64,000 nt of DNA. Source: Moesziomyces globuligerus. Taxonomy: Eukaryota; Basidiomycota; Ustilaginomycetes; Ustilaginales; Ustilaginaceae. The notes below the pieces were generated by a model. It saw only the letters and a program-made list of their open reading frames with translations. It was not told where the DNA came from and made no database searches. The stretch lies in NCBI GenBank assembly GCA_030849465.1, contig JARVLF010000013.1, positions 124,001 through 188,000 on the forward strand, given 5' to 3'. Numbering within the stretch: position 1 is the first letter of the stretch; each line of letters begins with the position of its first letter. The position numbers and the translations under genes are program-made. Shown here piece by piece: positions 10,923-21,123 of this stretch.

Positions 10923-13900
10923 GTGGGTTGCGTGGGGGGAAACGATAAGTTTACGGTGATGCATCGGATTGTTCAGGCGACGAGTGCGCTACGGCAGAGC
11001 GGAGCGAGTTGTCGTCGGGTCTCTGGTTCGACTCGGATCGATGGTGTGCGCACCGTGACGTCCGAGGCCAAGACTCGACGACGTACCGTGGTCGCCTACG
11101 ACTCTCTGCCCGAGCACGCGCTTTCAGCCCAAGGACAACCGCTCCCCGCTTTGGACGATCTGCCTTCGCATCCCGTACGCAAACGCTCGCGCAAACCCAA
11201 ACCCACCAAACCACCCAAACAAGCCAATCCCACCTCGGCATCTTTGACCTCGCAAGCGCCCTTGCAAGTCGAGGACCCGAAGAACCCGAAGAACCCGAAG
11301 GACTCGAAGGACCCGGAGAACCCGAAGAATCCGGAGAATCTGGAGGAGGCGGATGAGGCGGACGAGGTACGATGGCCACCACTGGCGCAAGCGGTGCGGG
11401 ACGATATGGCTCGATTCCCCGAGACGATCCTTCTCACGCGAGTGGGCGGATTCTACGAGTCGTACTTCGACCAGGCTCCCACGCTCGCCTCGATGCTCGG
11501 CATCAAGCTCGCCAACCGTCGCTGGGGAGGTCAGGACGTCCCCATGGCTGGATTCCCCGCATTCCAGCTCGAAAAATACCTCAAGTCGCTCGTCCTAGAC
11601 CACGGCCGTCTCGTAGCCATCGCCGAAGAGTTCAGATCCAACCCCGAACAACCCAAACCACCCGCTGCGACCCAAGCGACCCAAGCGACCCAAGCGACCC
11701 AAGCGACCCAAGCGACCCAAGCGACCCAAGCGACTCAAGGGATTCAAGGGACCGAGGGGGTAGTCAGGGTGGGTGTGGCCAACGCGGTCGAGATCGTGCG
11801 AAGGGTGAATCGGATCGTGAGCCCGGGCACGTTAATCGACGAGAAGTTCCTCGACCCGTTTGTCAATAACTTTATCGTCGCCGTCAGCGCGAGCGCGCGC
11901 GACGAGGCGTTCGGACTCGCGTGGTTGGACGTGGGCACGGCGGATTTCAACACGGCGGTGTGTACCGACTTCAAGACGCTCCGGGACGAGCTGGCGCGCA
12001 TCGGTCCGAGGGAGATCGTGATCGATGCAGCTACCATCGCCGCACACGATGGAGAGGCGCAGCGAGCACACGACGAGGCTAGAGTGGCCATCGATACGCG
12101 CGAACTCGTTCCCGACCCTAGCATCTACCTCTCGCACTTCCATCCCCCACCCACCCCGACCGAAGCATCGAGTGCGTCGAGTGCGTCGGGTGCGTCCAAC
12201 CCGGCACCGGTCGAGGTGGCGATGGGAGCGTTAGCGCCGCTCGAGACGAGCACGGTGCAGGTACTGCTGGGCTACCTTCGGACGAGGTTGTTGGACGGGG
12301 ACGATTCGGTGTCCGCGTTGACGTTGGCGCGGCCGCTGCACCAGCCGTTGGAGTCTGCGCTGCAGATCGATGCACACACGCTGTCGGCGCTCGAGATCAA
12401 AGAGTCGGCGCGCGAGGGCGGAGTGCGCGGCTCGCTCTTCTCTGTGCTGCGGCGCACGGTGACCAAGGGCGGCACGCGACTGCTGCAGCAATGGCTGTGC
12501 CATCCCAGCACCTCGGTGGGCACGATCACGGCGCGGCTTGATCTGGTCGAGCTGCTGGTGCAGCGGCGTACGCTGCGCGAAGACGTGCGCCAGACGCTGC
12601 GCGCCGGTGCGGGAGATACGATGCGCGTGCTCCAGAAACTCGTCGCGCGCCGCAACGACGAACAGGACCTGCTCGAGGTGCGCGACGTCATCCTCGCCAC
12701 CCACTCGATCGCCCAACTGCTGCTGCGCGAAGAGGCCTTTACGACAGGCACGCCGCGCGAGACGCTGCACGCCTGGAGGAGCAGGTTCGTCGATCTGCGC
12801 GAGGTCGCCGCGAGGCTCGCAGAGGCGATCGACGAACGCGTCATCGCCCAACGCCTCCAGAGACAGGAAGAGACCGCCGACGACGTGGTCCAGATCGCCG
12901 CAGAGCCTTCGCGCTCGAAGCTACGTAGCCTCGCCACCAGTGCCGCGTCCGTGCCGAGGGGTAGGAAGGGAAAGGCAGAGGAGAGGAAGGAGGAGGCGGA
13001 GGCGGAAGAGGACGAGTTGTGGGGCGAGGCGTTTGAGCATCTCATCCGACCCGCGTCGTCGAGGATGTTGGCTACGCTCACGCGCACGCATCGGGCGGCG
13101 CGACGGGCGGCGCGCGTGCTCGAGCGCCAGTTCCAAGCCGCGTATGGTGGCGAGCATGTTTCGCTGCGCCACGTCATGGGGCAAGGCTACGTGGTCCATT
13201 CGCGCGGCAAGCCGCTCGCGACTCTGGACGCTTCGTCTTCACCGGAGGGGGTGGAGTTGAGTGTTCATATCGCGGGCAAGAACCGGAGTACGCACACGTA
13301 CTACTCGAGCGCGTGGACGGCGCTGGGGTCACGGCTGGACCGGCTGGTGCGCGAGATGCAGGCTCTCGAGGCGGTGGAGCTCGAAGCTCTGCGGCAGCAT
13401 GTGCTGACGCACGCGTCTGCGTTGCGGCAGAATGCCAAGCTGCTCGATCAGCTCGACGTGCTCCATTCCTTCGCCCAGGCGTCCGACGAGTACGGCCTCG
13501 TTCGACCCACGCTCGATCGTTCGACTGAGCTCCGCGTTACGGGAGCCCGTCATCTCAGCGTCGAGATCGGGCTGTTGGAACGAGGACGTCTGTTCGAACC
13601 CAACGACCTCACGCTCGCCTCGTCGCGATGCCACATCATCACCGGTCCGAACATGGGTGGCAAGTCCACCTTCCTACGCTCCATCGCGCTCCTCACCATC
13701 CTCGCCCAGAGCGGCTGCTTCGTCCCCGCCACCTCGCTGCACTTGGGTATCGTCGACCGCATCTTTTCGCGGATTGGGGCCAACGACGATCTGTTTCGAG
13801 ACAAGAGCACCTTCATGGTCGAAATGGCCGAGGTGGGAGAGATCCTCCACCGCGCAACCTCGAGGTCGCTCGTCATTGCAGACGAAATCGGTCGCGGCAC

Positions 13901-14246
13901 CTCGAACCTCACCGGCATCGCAGTCGGTTTTGCCACGCTCGCCACCCTGGTAGAGCGCGATTGCAGGACGCTGTTCGCGACCCACTTTCACGAAATCGTA
14001 GACCTCGTCCACGAAGCCCAACACTCGAACAACTCGTTCGATACCGTCGACTTTTACGCCTCGCACCTCGATCAACTCGACGACGCGCTCGTCTACCGCC
14101 ACAAACTCCGCCGCGGCGTCAACCGCAACAGCTACGGCATCCAGGTCGCCCGCATCGCAAACGTGCCCGAATCGACACTCGCGCTCGCCCAGAGCACGCT
14201 CGCTCGGCTCGAATCGAGCCTCCCACCCATCCTCACACGCAGCTGA
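10923..14246 (+). CDS. MSH1: Mitochondrial MutS homologue (Msh1-like mismatch repair ATPase)
   Basis: Single-exon gene of 1107 codons. The MutS N-terminal mismatch-recognition motif is present ([11 protein letters not shown], Phe-Tyr-Glu at about residues 171-173), as are a core domain, clamp and lever ([31 protein letters not shown]) and a C-terminal ABC ATPase. The ATPase shows Walker [11 protein letters not shown] near residue 909, the Q-loop region, and [12 protein letters not shown] (Walker B/signature) near 986. An Arg-rich, initially acid-free N-terminus ([15 protein letters not shown], from the second Met at 10959) suggests mitochondrial import, as for yeast Msh1; this Met may be the true start. 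Unlike nuclear MSH proteins it has a large Lys/Pro/Asn repeat and an Ala-Thr-Gln repeat between domains. The gene ends 45 bp from the convergent tyrosyl-tRNA synthetase gene. The Msh1 rather than Msh2-6 call rests on the GGFYE motif and the leader. Confidence 0.88.
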   Translation: MGCVGGNDKFTVMHRIVQATSALRQSGASCRRVSGSTRIDGVRTVTSEAKTRRRTVVAYDSLPEHALSAQGQPLPALDDLPSHPVRKRSRKPKPTKPPKQANPTSASLTSQAPLQVEDPKNPKNPKDSKDPENPKNPENLEEADEADEVRWPPLAQAVRDDMARFPETILLTRVGGFYESYFDQAPTLASMLGIKLANRRWGGQDVPMAGFPAFQLEKYLKSLVLDHGRLVAIAEEFRSNPEQPKPPAATQATQATQATQATQATQATQATQGIQGTEGVVRVGVANAVEIVRRVNRIVSPGTLIDEKFLDPFVNNFIVAVSASARDEAFGLAWLDVGTADFNTAVCTDFKTLRDELARIGPREIVIDAATIAAHDGEAQRAHDEARVAIDTRELVPDPSIYLSHFHPPPTPTEASSASSASGASNPAPVEVAMGALAPLETSTVQVLLGYLRTRLLDGDDSVSALTLARPLHQPLESALQIDAHTLSALEIKESAREGGVRGSLFSVLRRTVTKGGTRLLQQWLCHPSTSVGTITARLDLVELLVQRRTLREDVRQTLRAGAGDTMRVLQKLVARRNDEQDLLEVRDVILATHSIAQLLLREEAFTTGTPRETLHAWRSRFVDLREVAARLAEAIDERVIAQRLQRQEETADDVVQIAAEPSRSKLRSLATSAASVPRGRKGKAEERKEEAEAEEDELWGEAFEHLIRPASSRMLATLTRTHRAARRAARVLERQFQAAYGGEHVSLRHVMGQGYVVHSRGKPLATLDASSSPEGVELSVHIAGKNRSTHTYYSSAWTALGSRLDRLVREMQALEAVELEALRQHVLTHASALRQNAKLLDQLDVLHSFAQASDEYGLVRPTLDRSTELRVTGARHLSVEIGLLERGRLFEPNDLTLASSRCHIITGPNMGGKSTFLRSIALLTILAQSGCFVPATSLHLGIVDRIFSRIGANDDLFRDKSTFMVEMAEVGEILHRATSRSLVIADEIGRGTSNLTGIAVGFATLATLVERDCRTLFATHFHEIVDLVHEAQHSNNSFDTVDFYASHLDQLDDALVYRHKLRRGVNRNSYGIQVARIANVPESTLALAQSTLARLESSLPPILTRS
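11271..11342 (+). repeat. In-frame 9-bp tandem repeat in the MutS gene (K/E-N/D-P units)
   Basis: Eight imperfect copies of a 9-base unit of the form RAGRAYYCG (for example AAGAACCCG) encode [24 protein letters not shown]. The unit length keeps the reading frame whatever the copy number. It lies between the leader and the first MutS domain. Confidence 0.9.
11667..11738 (+). repeat. In-frame 9-bp tandem repeat in the MutS gene (Ala-Thr-Gln units)
   Basis: Eight copies of GCGACCCAA, seven identical and the last with one C-to-T change, encode eight Ala-Thr-Gln units inside a surface-loop-like segment of the MutS N-terminal region. The near identity of the copies points to recent expansion. Confidence 0.95.
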
Positions 14247-14291
14247 GTTTAGCAGAGTGGTTCGCAACCAAACGCACTTGGCATTGCACAT

Positions 14292-15647
14292 CTAAAGCTG
14301 CACCTTTTCGACGCCTTGCGCGGCCTGCTGAACGGCGTCGGCCTTGTTGGCCTTGTTGGCCTTGGCAGCCGCCTTGGCCTGCTCCTCCTTCTTCTGGTTG
14401 GCCAGCGCCTCCTCCTGGGTCTCTGCGGTACCGCCCTCCTCCTTGGTGTAGAGATGCGCAAAGCGTGGGTTGATCTTTTTCTCCTTCTTCTTCTTGGCTA
14501 CGGGCGTGTCTTCCGGGTAGGCGTCCTCCTTTGCCTTTTTGAACTCGGCGTCGGACTCAAAGAGCTTCTGCACGGGCTCGAGGAGCGCGGTGATGGCATC
14601 GGCCACAGCCTTCTTGAGGTCGGCCGGGTGGACGGCGCCCTGGGCGTAGTCCTTCTCGAGTGCGGCGTAGTCCGAGTAGTGGAGCGAGCCGCCGTACTTG
14701 TCCGGGCGGACGATGCTGAACATGGAGCCCTGGGGCGCCTCGGGCGGGACGAAGCTGCGCGAGGCACCCTGGCTCTCCTGGACGGGGGTGCCCATGGCGG
14801 CCGACTCGACGCGGAGGCGGGCGATGGGGAAGAGGACGGCGCGGACAAAGCCGAGGACGCCGTTGCCCTCGACCTCGCCGGGGGCGCAGACGGCGTCTGC
14901 GATCTTCTTTGCGACCTCCTTGGGGGAGTCGAGGAAGTCGATCTTGGACGAGGCGTCTGAGCTGCTCATCTTGGAGCCCTTGAGGCCGGGGACCATGGCG
15001 TTCATGAGGTGAGCGCGCTTCTTGTAGCCGAGCTTGGGGAGGTACTGTTCGGCAAAGGTGAAGATCTTGCGCTGGTCGACGCCGCCGAACTGGAGGTCGA
15101 CGCCGAGGTACTGCTCGTCGAGCGCCTGGAGGCCCGGGTAGAGGAGGCCGGAGAGGAGGGGCGAAGCGACCTGCTTGACGACCTCTGCGCCGGCCTTCTT
15201 TGCGTCGTGCTCGGTGACCGAGGCGCAGAGGCGGTAGTTGTCCATGTTGTAGGCCTCTGTGAGCTGGTAGCTGGAGCCGACGACGAAGACGAGGCGGTCT
15301 GTGGGGACGCCGATGGCGCGGAAGACGGCGGTGAGGACGTGTCTGTAGTAGTTTACGCGGTGGCGGACGAGTTCGATGGGCGCCTTGAGGTTGTCGAGGA
15401 AGGCGTGGATGTCGGCGAGGAGGATCTTGACCTCGACGCCTGCGCGGAGGAAGTCGGCGATCTTTGTGAGGGGCACGAGGTAGCCGACGTGCGGGCGACC
15501 GGTGGGAGCGGTGCCCCAGTAGGCCGAGAGCGGGCGCTCGTCCTTGTCGAGGATGGCCTTGATGAGGTCGGCGCCGAGGACCTCGTCGAGGTCGCGCGTG
15601 ATGAGCTCGAAGCGCTCGGTGGCGGAGAGCTTCGCCTGGGACGACAT
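14292..15647 (-). CDS. TYS1: Cytosolic tyrosyl-tRNA synthetase
   Basis: 451-residue class I aminoacyl-tRNA synthetase read from ATG at 15647 ([15 protein letters not shown]). An in-frame Met ten codons upstream (15677) is possible but adds a non-conserved stretch. The HIGH-like motif is [12 protein letters not shown] (residues 46-57). Eukaryotic TyrRS features such as [20 protein letters not shown], the tyrosine-site [20 protein letters not shown] and the KMSSS loop ([17 protein letters not shown] at 226-230) are all present. The family charges tRNA-Tyr with tyrosine in the cytosol. The C-terminus is a Lys/Ala-rich tail ([12 protein letters not shown] and after), longer than in yeast. The gene is convergent with MSH1 and divergent from the acetyltransferase gene. 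Confidence 0.96.
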   Translation of the reverse strand: MSSQAKLSATERFELITRDLDEVLGADLIKAILDKDERPLSAYWGTAPTGRPHVGYLVPLTKIADFLRAGVEVKILLADIHAFLDNLKAPIELVRHRVNYYRHVLTAVFRAIGVPTDRLVFVVGSSYQLTEAYNMDNYRLCASVTEHDAKKAGAEVVKQVASPLLSGLLYPGLQALDEQYLGVDLQFGGVDQRKIFTFAEQYLPKLGYKKRAHLMNAMVPGLKGSKMSSSDASSKIDFLDSPKEVAKKIADAVCAPGEVEGNGVLGFVRAVLFPIARLRVESAAMGTPVQESQGASRSFVPPEAPQGSMFSIVRPDKYGGSLHYSDYAALEKDYAQGAVHPADLKKAVADAITALLEPVQKLFESDAEFKKAKEDAYPEDTPVAKKKKEKKINPRFAHLYTKEEGGTAETQEEALANQKKEEQAKAAAKANKANKADAVQQAAQGVEKVQL

Positions 15648-16339
15648 TGTGGGTTGCGCGGGAGATGGGATATGCAAGGATGGATCGTGGAAGTAGGCAA
15701 GGTCAAAAAAAGCAAAGCGGCGTGGGTGCCCAAGTCGCAGAGTGAGGAGCCAAGCTGGAAGAAGCTCAGGCGAGGGTAGCCAAGGTCTGACTCGCTAAAG
15801 TGCACATCTAATGCTTAGTAATCGAATCGCACCCTTCGGCGCCCTCACGCGACGCTCGACACCAACACACCTCGGCCAAACGTCCAAGGCCTTTGAAGCG
15901 ACTGAGCCCGGAAGCTCGGTTGGAAGCTGGCTTGGTCATGTGAGAAAGCTGTGCTGAGTCGGTGGTGTGCAGTAGCAAGTGATTCGTCCGCGGAAGCTTC
16001 GGTCGGGGCTCGGTCGGGGTTTTCGGGGAGGGAGCATGTGAGATCCGAGATGGCGATTTTCGCCCACGCCTACCTTGAGAGGCGATGGAGTGTTGGACGC
16101 GGGGGGAGGCCATCCCTTTGCGACCCGGTAGAGAGGCCACGCTGAGACTTGGCATTCGCTCAGCCGACCTTGTTGCCGGTTACACGTGTAAACGTCCGGC
16201 CCTGACCATCAGCCTCGGTCGCCTCGCCTCACCTCAAGGTTTCGGAGCATATATACCCTCGGTCTCGTCCTCCACCACCCGCCGACACGCACGCACGCAC
16301 ACGCCCTCTCTCTCTCTCTCACACACATACACAGACATC
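15648..16339. promoter_or_regulatory. Shared divergent promoter region of TYS1 and the acetyltransferase gene
   Basis: This 692-bp interval separates two diverging start codons. The right side carries a TATA-like element and a dinucleotide-rich leader; the left side, near TYS1, has no evident TATA box, in keeping with a housekeeping gene. No other gene is supported here. Confidence 0.55.
16250..16255 (+). promoter_or_regulatory. TATA-box-like element of the acetyltransferase gene
   Basis: TATATA within GCATATATACC, about 85 bases before the chosen ATG. It is followed by a leader with CACGCACGCACGCA and a (CT)n-(CA)n tract at about 16306-16332, ending just before the start codon. Confidence 0.55.
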
Positions 16340-17032
16340 ATGTCGGCCACATCGCAACTGTTTGACGAGGTGGATCGCAAGTACGGCGAGCAGGTGGGGA
16401 CGATGAGCGAGGAGGCCAAGATGCTGGTAGGGTTGCCGTACCTTGCCAACACCGAGGCGCTGATCCGCGCACGGGTCAAGGCGCGTCGGTTGCAGGCCGA
16501 GTACAATGCGATGCAGCCGACGACGGCGCTGGACAACGCCTCGGGCGGGACGCTGGTGGAGGGCCAGACGCTCATGTCGGACGAGCGCAAGCGTGTGCTC
16601 TCGGAGCTGTTGGAGCTGCCGCTCGCGCAGGTGGGCAAGGTGGAGATCGAGCCGCCGCTGTGGGTCGACTACGGCACCAACATCAAGCCCGAGGGCATGT
16701 TTTACGCCAACTACAACACCACCATCCTCGACTGCTCCGAGGTCCGCCTCGGCGACGGCGTCCTCTTTGGACCCAACGTGAGCATCTACTGCGGCACGCA
16801 CTCGGTCTCGGTCAAGGAACGCAAGCAGGGCCTCGAACGTAGCCTACCCGTCGCCATCGGCCGCGACACCTGGGTCGGCGGCGGATGCATCATCATGGCC
16901 GGCGTCACCATCGGCCGAGGCTGCACCATCGGCGCTGGCAGCGTCGTCACCCGCAGCATCCCCGACTGGAGCGTCGCCGCCGGTTCACCCTGCCGTGTGC
17001 TCAGAACGCTCACGGAAGAGGAACGTGCGTGA
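16340..17032 (+). CDS. Maltose/galactoside-type O-acetyltransferase (left-handed beta-helix)
   Basis: 230-residue single-exon gene starting MSATSQLFDEVDRKYGEQ. The frame stays open upstream, but the upstream part encodes the TATA-like sequence and simple repeats, so ATG 16340 is preferred. Residues 20-75 match the maltose-acetyltransferase N-terminal helix domain (EEAKMLVGLPYLANTEALI, RARVKARRLQAEYN). The rest is a hexapeptide-repeat beta-helix (VRLGDGVLFGPNVSIYCGTH, VAIGRDTWVGGGCIIMAGVT, TIGRGCTIGAGSVVTRSIPD) with the catalytic-type His in YCGTHSVSVKER. The family transfers acetyl from acetyl-CoA to sugar hydroxyls; the natural substrate in fungi is generally unknown and is not shown here. 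Intact length for the family, probably cytosolic. Confidence 0.93.
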   Translation: MSATSQLFDEVDRKYGEQVGTMSEEAKMLVGLPYLANTEALIRARVKARRLQAEYNAMQPTTALDNASGGTLVEGQTLMSDERKRVLSELLELPLAQVGKVEIEPPLWVDYGTNIKPEGMFYANYNTTILDCSEVRLGDGVLFGPNVSIYCGTHSVSVKERKQGLERSLPVAIGRDTWVGGGCIIMAGVTIGRGCTIGAGSVVTRSIPDWSVAAGSPCRVLRTLTEEERA

Positions 17033-17397
17033 GTGAGCAGAGTTGGAGTCGATTCCCAGATTCGCAATCAAAGCACAATCATGAACCGTGTGTGTTCGGC
17101 TGGGTCCGAGACGCGGTTTGCCAGGCTTTTGGCAGTCACAGTTTGTCGAGTGGGTCGCGGAATTCGGAGCTTCCAACTCGGAGCCTCGGACGAGTGGAAT
17201 CGCTCAGTCCAACACAAATGCATCCCCTCGACCCAACCACCCAAGCACCCCACCACCCTCTCACCCTCTCACGCCACCACTATCGACGCTCGACGCTCGA
17301 CACTCGACGTGCGGTCTCCCCAGCATGCTCCGCTAGATTCACAAGGTGCCAGGTCTCCGCTGCTTGGGACACGCAAACCCCGCCATCCGACCCGACC
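17033..17397. other. Intergenic region upstream of the Med25-like gene
   Basis: 365 bp with no supported gene. From about 17225 it is very rich in C and CA/CT-type steps (ACCCAACCACCCAAGCACCC), as in a 5' leader. A long open frame from 16885 runs through it into the next gene, but the upstream part overlaps the acetyltransferase gene in another frame and is not conserved-looking. Confidence 0.45.
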
Positions 17398-20300
17398 ATG
17401 ACCATGACCACACCCACTCCCGCTCCCAGCTCGGCCGCAGCCACCGCCATCGGCCTCACAACGCCCTCGCCCCTCGCCATCCTCTCCAACTCGACGCCGC
17501 GCTCCGCCGCAACCATCGCACTCGCCCTCTCCTCCCTCCACGCCCTCCCAGAGTCTCAGCTCGTCCTCGTCCTCCTCGACCATCCCACCATCCGCCGCAA
17601 GTGGCGCTCCGTCGTCGTGCCCCTCGTCGAATCCATAGCCAACAAGCTCAACGCCCTCTACTCGGGATCCCGCCTCACCATCGCTTGCATCGTCTATCGC
17701 CCCAGCCTCGACAAGTCCCTCCTCCGCCCCGCATCGACGCTCGCACGCACCAGCCTCCAGCCCGCCACCAAGCTCATCGCCTCCAACCTCCACGCTCCCG
17801 AGCTCTGGCTCGGCCCAGACCATCCCCTCGCCGCAGACCCCACCACCAACGCGGTTCCGGTTCCAGATCCCGCAGCCTCCCTCTTCGCCTCCATCGACGC
17901 AAGATCCTCCGCTAGACCCACCGCACATGTGCTCGACGCCTTTGTCGCCGCACTCGAAGTGCTCCAGCCCGTCGACCTCGGCGTCCACAATCCCCTCCGT
18001 CCCAAATCGCCCCCCGTCATGGCTCGCCATCTGCTCCATGTCTGCCTCGACTCGGCCGACGTCGCGCTCGATCTCTCCTCGCCTCCTCTTTTCAACCTAG
18101 ACGCTTCCAACGACCGCATCTCTCCACAGCACCTCGGCGCAAAGCTCGCTCGCCTCGGCGTCTCCATCACCAGCTGCGCCGTCAAGCTCGACCCACCCGC
18201 ACCATCGCCAGCTGCACCGCCTACCAACAGGGAGGCGCTCGCCGCCATCCTCGGCTTCCACAAGAGCGTCTCCGAACCCAACAAGCTCGCCAACGAGGAC
18301 CTCGCCACCTTGCTCCCCGAGGCCGTGCGCGCAAAGATCTTCAGCCACGCCAACATCATCTCCACCGGCCTCACCCCGACTTCGGCCCAGCGCGCTTCCG
18401 TAGCTGCCGCAGTCGTCGCCTCGTCCGCACCCACCTCGGCCAAGAGAGGCAGGGACGACGACACAGACCAAGCCTCGACCCCCGTCAAGCGCTCCAAGTC
18501 TGGCAGCATCTCCCAGCCACAGCCACCCCAACCACCCGCCCCAACAGGTGCTTCGTCGACTGCTGCGGCCCAACCGCCACCGCCCGCTGCCGACATGCCG
18601 CGCAACATCAAGCTCGACCCGGCCATCAGCACCAAAGTCCACTTCCTCCGCTCTCAGCAAGAGACCATGATCAAAAACTGGGCCGCCGCCTACGCCACCG
18701 TCACAAAGAGCGATGCGGCTGCCGCAGAGCCCGCATCGCCCACACGAGCTCCCGGCATGAACAAGCCCTATCTCGACCAGCTCAAGGCTCAGCTCATCAC
18801 ACAGCAGCAGGCGCTCAAGATGCTCGTACAGCGCATCGTCAGCGGCGCCGAAGCCGCTCCCAACTTCAACGTCTGCCTCCAGAGCCTCATCAACATCGAC
18901 AAGGAGGCGCGCGACATGGGCGTCATCCTCGGCGGTCCCGGCGGCGGCGCTGCTGCGCTCAGTCGTCCCGCTCGCAGCGCCAGCATCACAGCATCACAGC
19001 CTCCCCAGCTTCCGGGACAGCAGCCGCTGCAAGCCCCCAACGTCGCAGCCACGACAGTCGCGCCAGCAGCTCAGCCTCTGCAGGGTGTGGCACCGGTCGA
19101 GGCTACAACGACGACGTCCGCGGCGGCCGCAACAGCGCCTGCCGCATCTCCAGCTAGCCCCACGCGGCCCAAACCGTTCTGGCGCGGCGCGTTGACCTGG
19201 TCCATCATCTCGGACCCGACGACCAAGCAGAAGCGCGAGGTCGCCACGCTCGTCTCGGCCACCTCGAACAGCGCGGTCGTCGAACGCCTCATGCTGCCCT
19301 GGCCCGACAAGCTCCAGATCACCGCCATCACCCAGCTCTCGCCGCGCAACCTCCAGATGTACGCGCAATCCCAGAACGCACCCTACATCCTCTTTTCGGC
19401 ACAGGAGGCTGGACCTCACGACTCGCTCGGTGGCGCAGAGCCACACGTCCTCACCGCCGCTACGGCAGAGAGGAATCGTCAGATGTATGCGAATCTCGCC
19501 ACCAGCCTCGATGCAAAGAAGAGCTGCGCGTTCGTCAGGCACGGCTCAAGTCCCGGCGCTGGCATGGTTCTCTTTGTCACCAACCAGCCTACGAGCTCGG
19601 CAGAGAAAAACGCAAAGGCGCCCATCCCAGCCAAGCTCATCGGCGTCGTCCTCAAGGACACCATCCCCTTTAGTCGCTTGCTTTCGGCACAGGCCAGCAC
19701 TGCCCAGATGGCTCAGCCTTCCGCAACGTCGCAGGCTCAGCAGGGTCAACAGGCCGCTGCAAGCGCAGCGACAAAGGCGCAGACGCCCCAGTCACACAAC
19801 CGCTCGCGAGGCGCAAGCACCTCCGGATCGCAACCGCCTGCAGTTGCCCCCGCACCGGCTTCCCATACCGTCTCGACGGCAGAGGCGTCGTCGAATCCAC
19901 CAGCGGCGTCTCAGCCTCCCAACGGCATGGGCCTGGGCTCGTCGATGCCGTTCAACCTCGCTGCACTCAGCGCAGCGGGCAACGTGCCTGTGTCTGGCAT
20001 CGGCTCCATGCCCGGTTTCGGCGCAGGCTTGTCGCTCGCAAACAATCCAGCCGCAGCCGCAGCCCTCGCCATGTCCTCCCAGCCCCAGTCGACCAACAGC
20101 AGCGTCCCGCCAAACATGTCGCAGCTCGCCGGACTCGGCAACCTCGGCAACCTCGCCAACCTCGGCAACTTGGCCGGCCTCAACAGTCTCGGTTGGGCCA
20201 ACCTGGCGGCCGCACCGCAGCAGCAGCAGCAACCACAACAGCCACAGCAGCCACAGCAGCCACAGCAGCAAGCGCAGCAACAGCAACAGCAGCAGCAGCT

Positions 20301-20739
20301 CATGAATGCAGCGTTTGGCAGTATGCAGCAGGCAGCGGGTTCGGGCGGCGCAGGCGTGCAGCAGCCGAATCTGGCCGCACTCGCGCAGCTCTTGGGCATC
20401 GGTGGCCAGGCTGGGGCCATGGGCCAGCAGCAGACGCAGCAGCCGGCCGTGTCGCAGCCCCAGCAGTCGTTCGCCCAGGCCCTGCCGCAGCTCTTCAACC
20501 AGATGTCCGCGTTTCAACAGCCTCCGGCGCAGCAACCGCAGCAGCACGCGCTCTTTGGCGGCAACAACACCTTTGCATCTGCTCCAGCTCCGCAGCTACA
20601 GCCGCAGATCCAACAGCCACAACAGCCACCTCAGCCGCCGCAGCAGCAGCAGCAGACGGGTGCCGACTCCGACGGCCAGCTCGACTTCTCCAAGCCCATG
20701 ACCATGGACCAACTGCGCGCGCTGGGATTCATCCAGTAG
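17398..20739 (+). CDS. Probable Mediator Med25-like protein: VWA-type N-terminus, SPOC/ACID-like middle, Gln-rich tail
   Basis: 1113 residues from ATG 17398 (MTMTTPTPAPSS), which follows the leader and starts the conserved-looking region. Residues 30-240 look like a von Willebrand A-type fold as in Med25 (QLVLVLLDHPTIRRKWRS, RLTIACIVYRPS, HLLHVCLDSADVALDL). A Lys/Arg nuclear-type segment (SAKRGRDDD, TPVKRSKSG) follows near 350. Residues 595-760 (FWRGALTWSI, LPWPDKLQITAITQL, GMVLFVTNQ, LIGVVLKDTIPF) resemble the ACID/SPOC-type barrel of Med25. The tail is Gln/Asn-rich with a poly-Gln run coded at about 20217-20302. Med25 links activators to RNA polymerase II. I infer this from domain order and remembered patterns, so it could be another Gln-rich VWA cofactor. 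The SANT or HSA marks of other Gln-rich regulators are absent. Confidence 0.55.
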   Translation: MTMTTPTPAPSSAAATAIGLTTPSPLAILSNSTPRSAATIALALSSLHALPESQLVLVLLDHPTIRRKWRSVVVPLVESIANKLNALYSGSRLTIACIVYRPSLDKSLLRPASTLARTSLQPATKLIASNLHAPELWLGPDHPLAADPTTNAVPVPDPAASLFASIDARSSARPTAHVLDAFVAALEVLQPVDLGVHNPLRPKSPPVMARHLLHVCLDSADVALDLSSPPLFNLDASNDRISPQHLGAKLARLGVSITSCAVKLDPPAPSPAAPPTNREALAAILGFHKSVSEPNKLANEDLATLLPEAVRAKIFSHANIISTGLTPTSAQRASVAAAVVASSAPTSAKRGRDDDTDQASTPVKRSKSGSISQPQPPQPPAPTGASSTAAAQPPPPAADMPRNIKLDPAISTKVHFLRSQQETMIKNWAAAYATVTKSDAAAAEPASPTRAPGMNKPYLDQLKAQLITQQQALKMLVQRIVSGAEAAPNFNVCLQSLINIDKEARDMGVILGGPGGGAAALSRPARSASITASQPPQLPGQQPLQAPNVAATTVAPAAQPLQGVAPVEATTTTSAAAATAPAASPASPTRPKPFWRGALTWSIISDPTTKQKREVATLVSATSNSAVVERLMLPWPDKLQITAITQLSPRNLQMYAQSQNAPYILFSAQEAGPHDSLGGAEPHVLTAATAERNRQMYANLATSLDAKKSCAFVRHGSSPGAGMVLFVTNQPTSSAEKNAKAPIPAKLIGVVLKDTIPFSRLLSAQASTAQMAQPSATSQAQQGQQAAASAATKAQTPQSHNRSRGASTSGSQPPAVAPAPASHTVSTAEASSNPPAASQPPNGMGLGSSMPFNLAALSAAGNVPVSGIGSMPGFGAGLSLANNPAAAAALAMSSQPQSTNSSVPPNMSQLAGLGNLGNLANLGNLAGLNSLGWANLAAAPQQQQQPQQPQQPQQPQQQAQQQQQQQQLMNAAFGSMQQAAGSGGAGVQQPNLAALAQLLGIGGQAGAMGQQQTQQPAVSQPQQSFAQALPQLFNQMSAFQQPPAQQPQQHALFGGNNTFASAPAPQLQPQIQQPQQPPQPPQQQQQTGADSDGQLDFSKPMTMDQLRALGFIQ

Positions 20740-21123
20740 CAGTCCGCATCGCCGTGCTCTCGTCGTGAGTCGTTTATCGTAATGGTAGGATCGTACGCAG
20801 CGGTCGGAATGCAAGCGTGCAGCCTTTCTGGGCTGCTGTGGTCTGTGCCGAACCATCACATGAGCTCGAGAATCCCTCTGATGCAGACGGTGTGAGAGCC
20901 ACGCGAAAAAATGGTGGGGGAGCGCGTGTGGGAGAGACGCGGTTGGCTGGCAGTTCTGTGAGTGTGGGGGGCCGAGAATCGGCGTCGAGTGGGAGCCCAA
21001 GATGGCTGATCCAAGCGCGCGTCGAAATGTTGGATATTCGTGCACGGCCTTGGTAGATACCCGGCATCCTCCTTACGGACCATCACCACCCGTCGAATCG
21101 CCGAGATCGCAAACAAAGACACC
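20740..21123. other. Intergenic region between the Med25-like and amine oxidase genes
   Basis: 384 bp without a supported gene. It contains the 3' end of the Gln-rich gene and the promoter/leader of the oxidase. An in-frame ATG at 21040 precedes the chosen oxidase start by 28 codons. Confidence 0.4.

Noticed and set aside
16885..17397. Upstream 171-codon extension of the Med25-like frame
   Set aside because: It overlaps the acetyltransferase gene in another frame and is His/Arg/Ser-rich; the Met at 17398 fits the leader structure and the start of conserved sequence.
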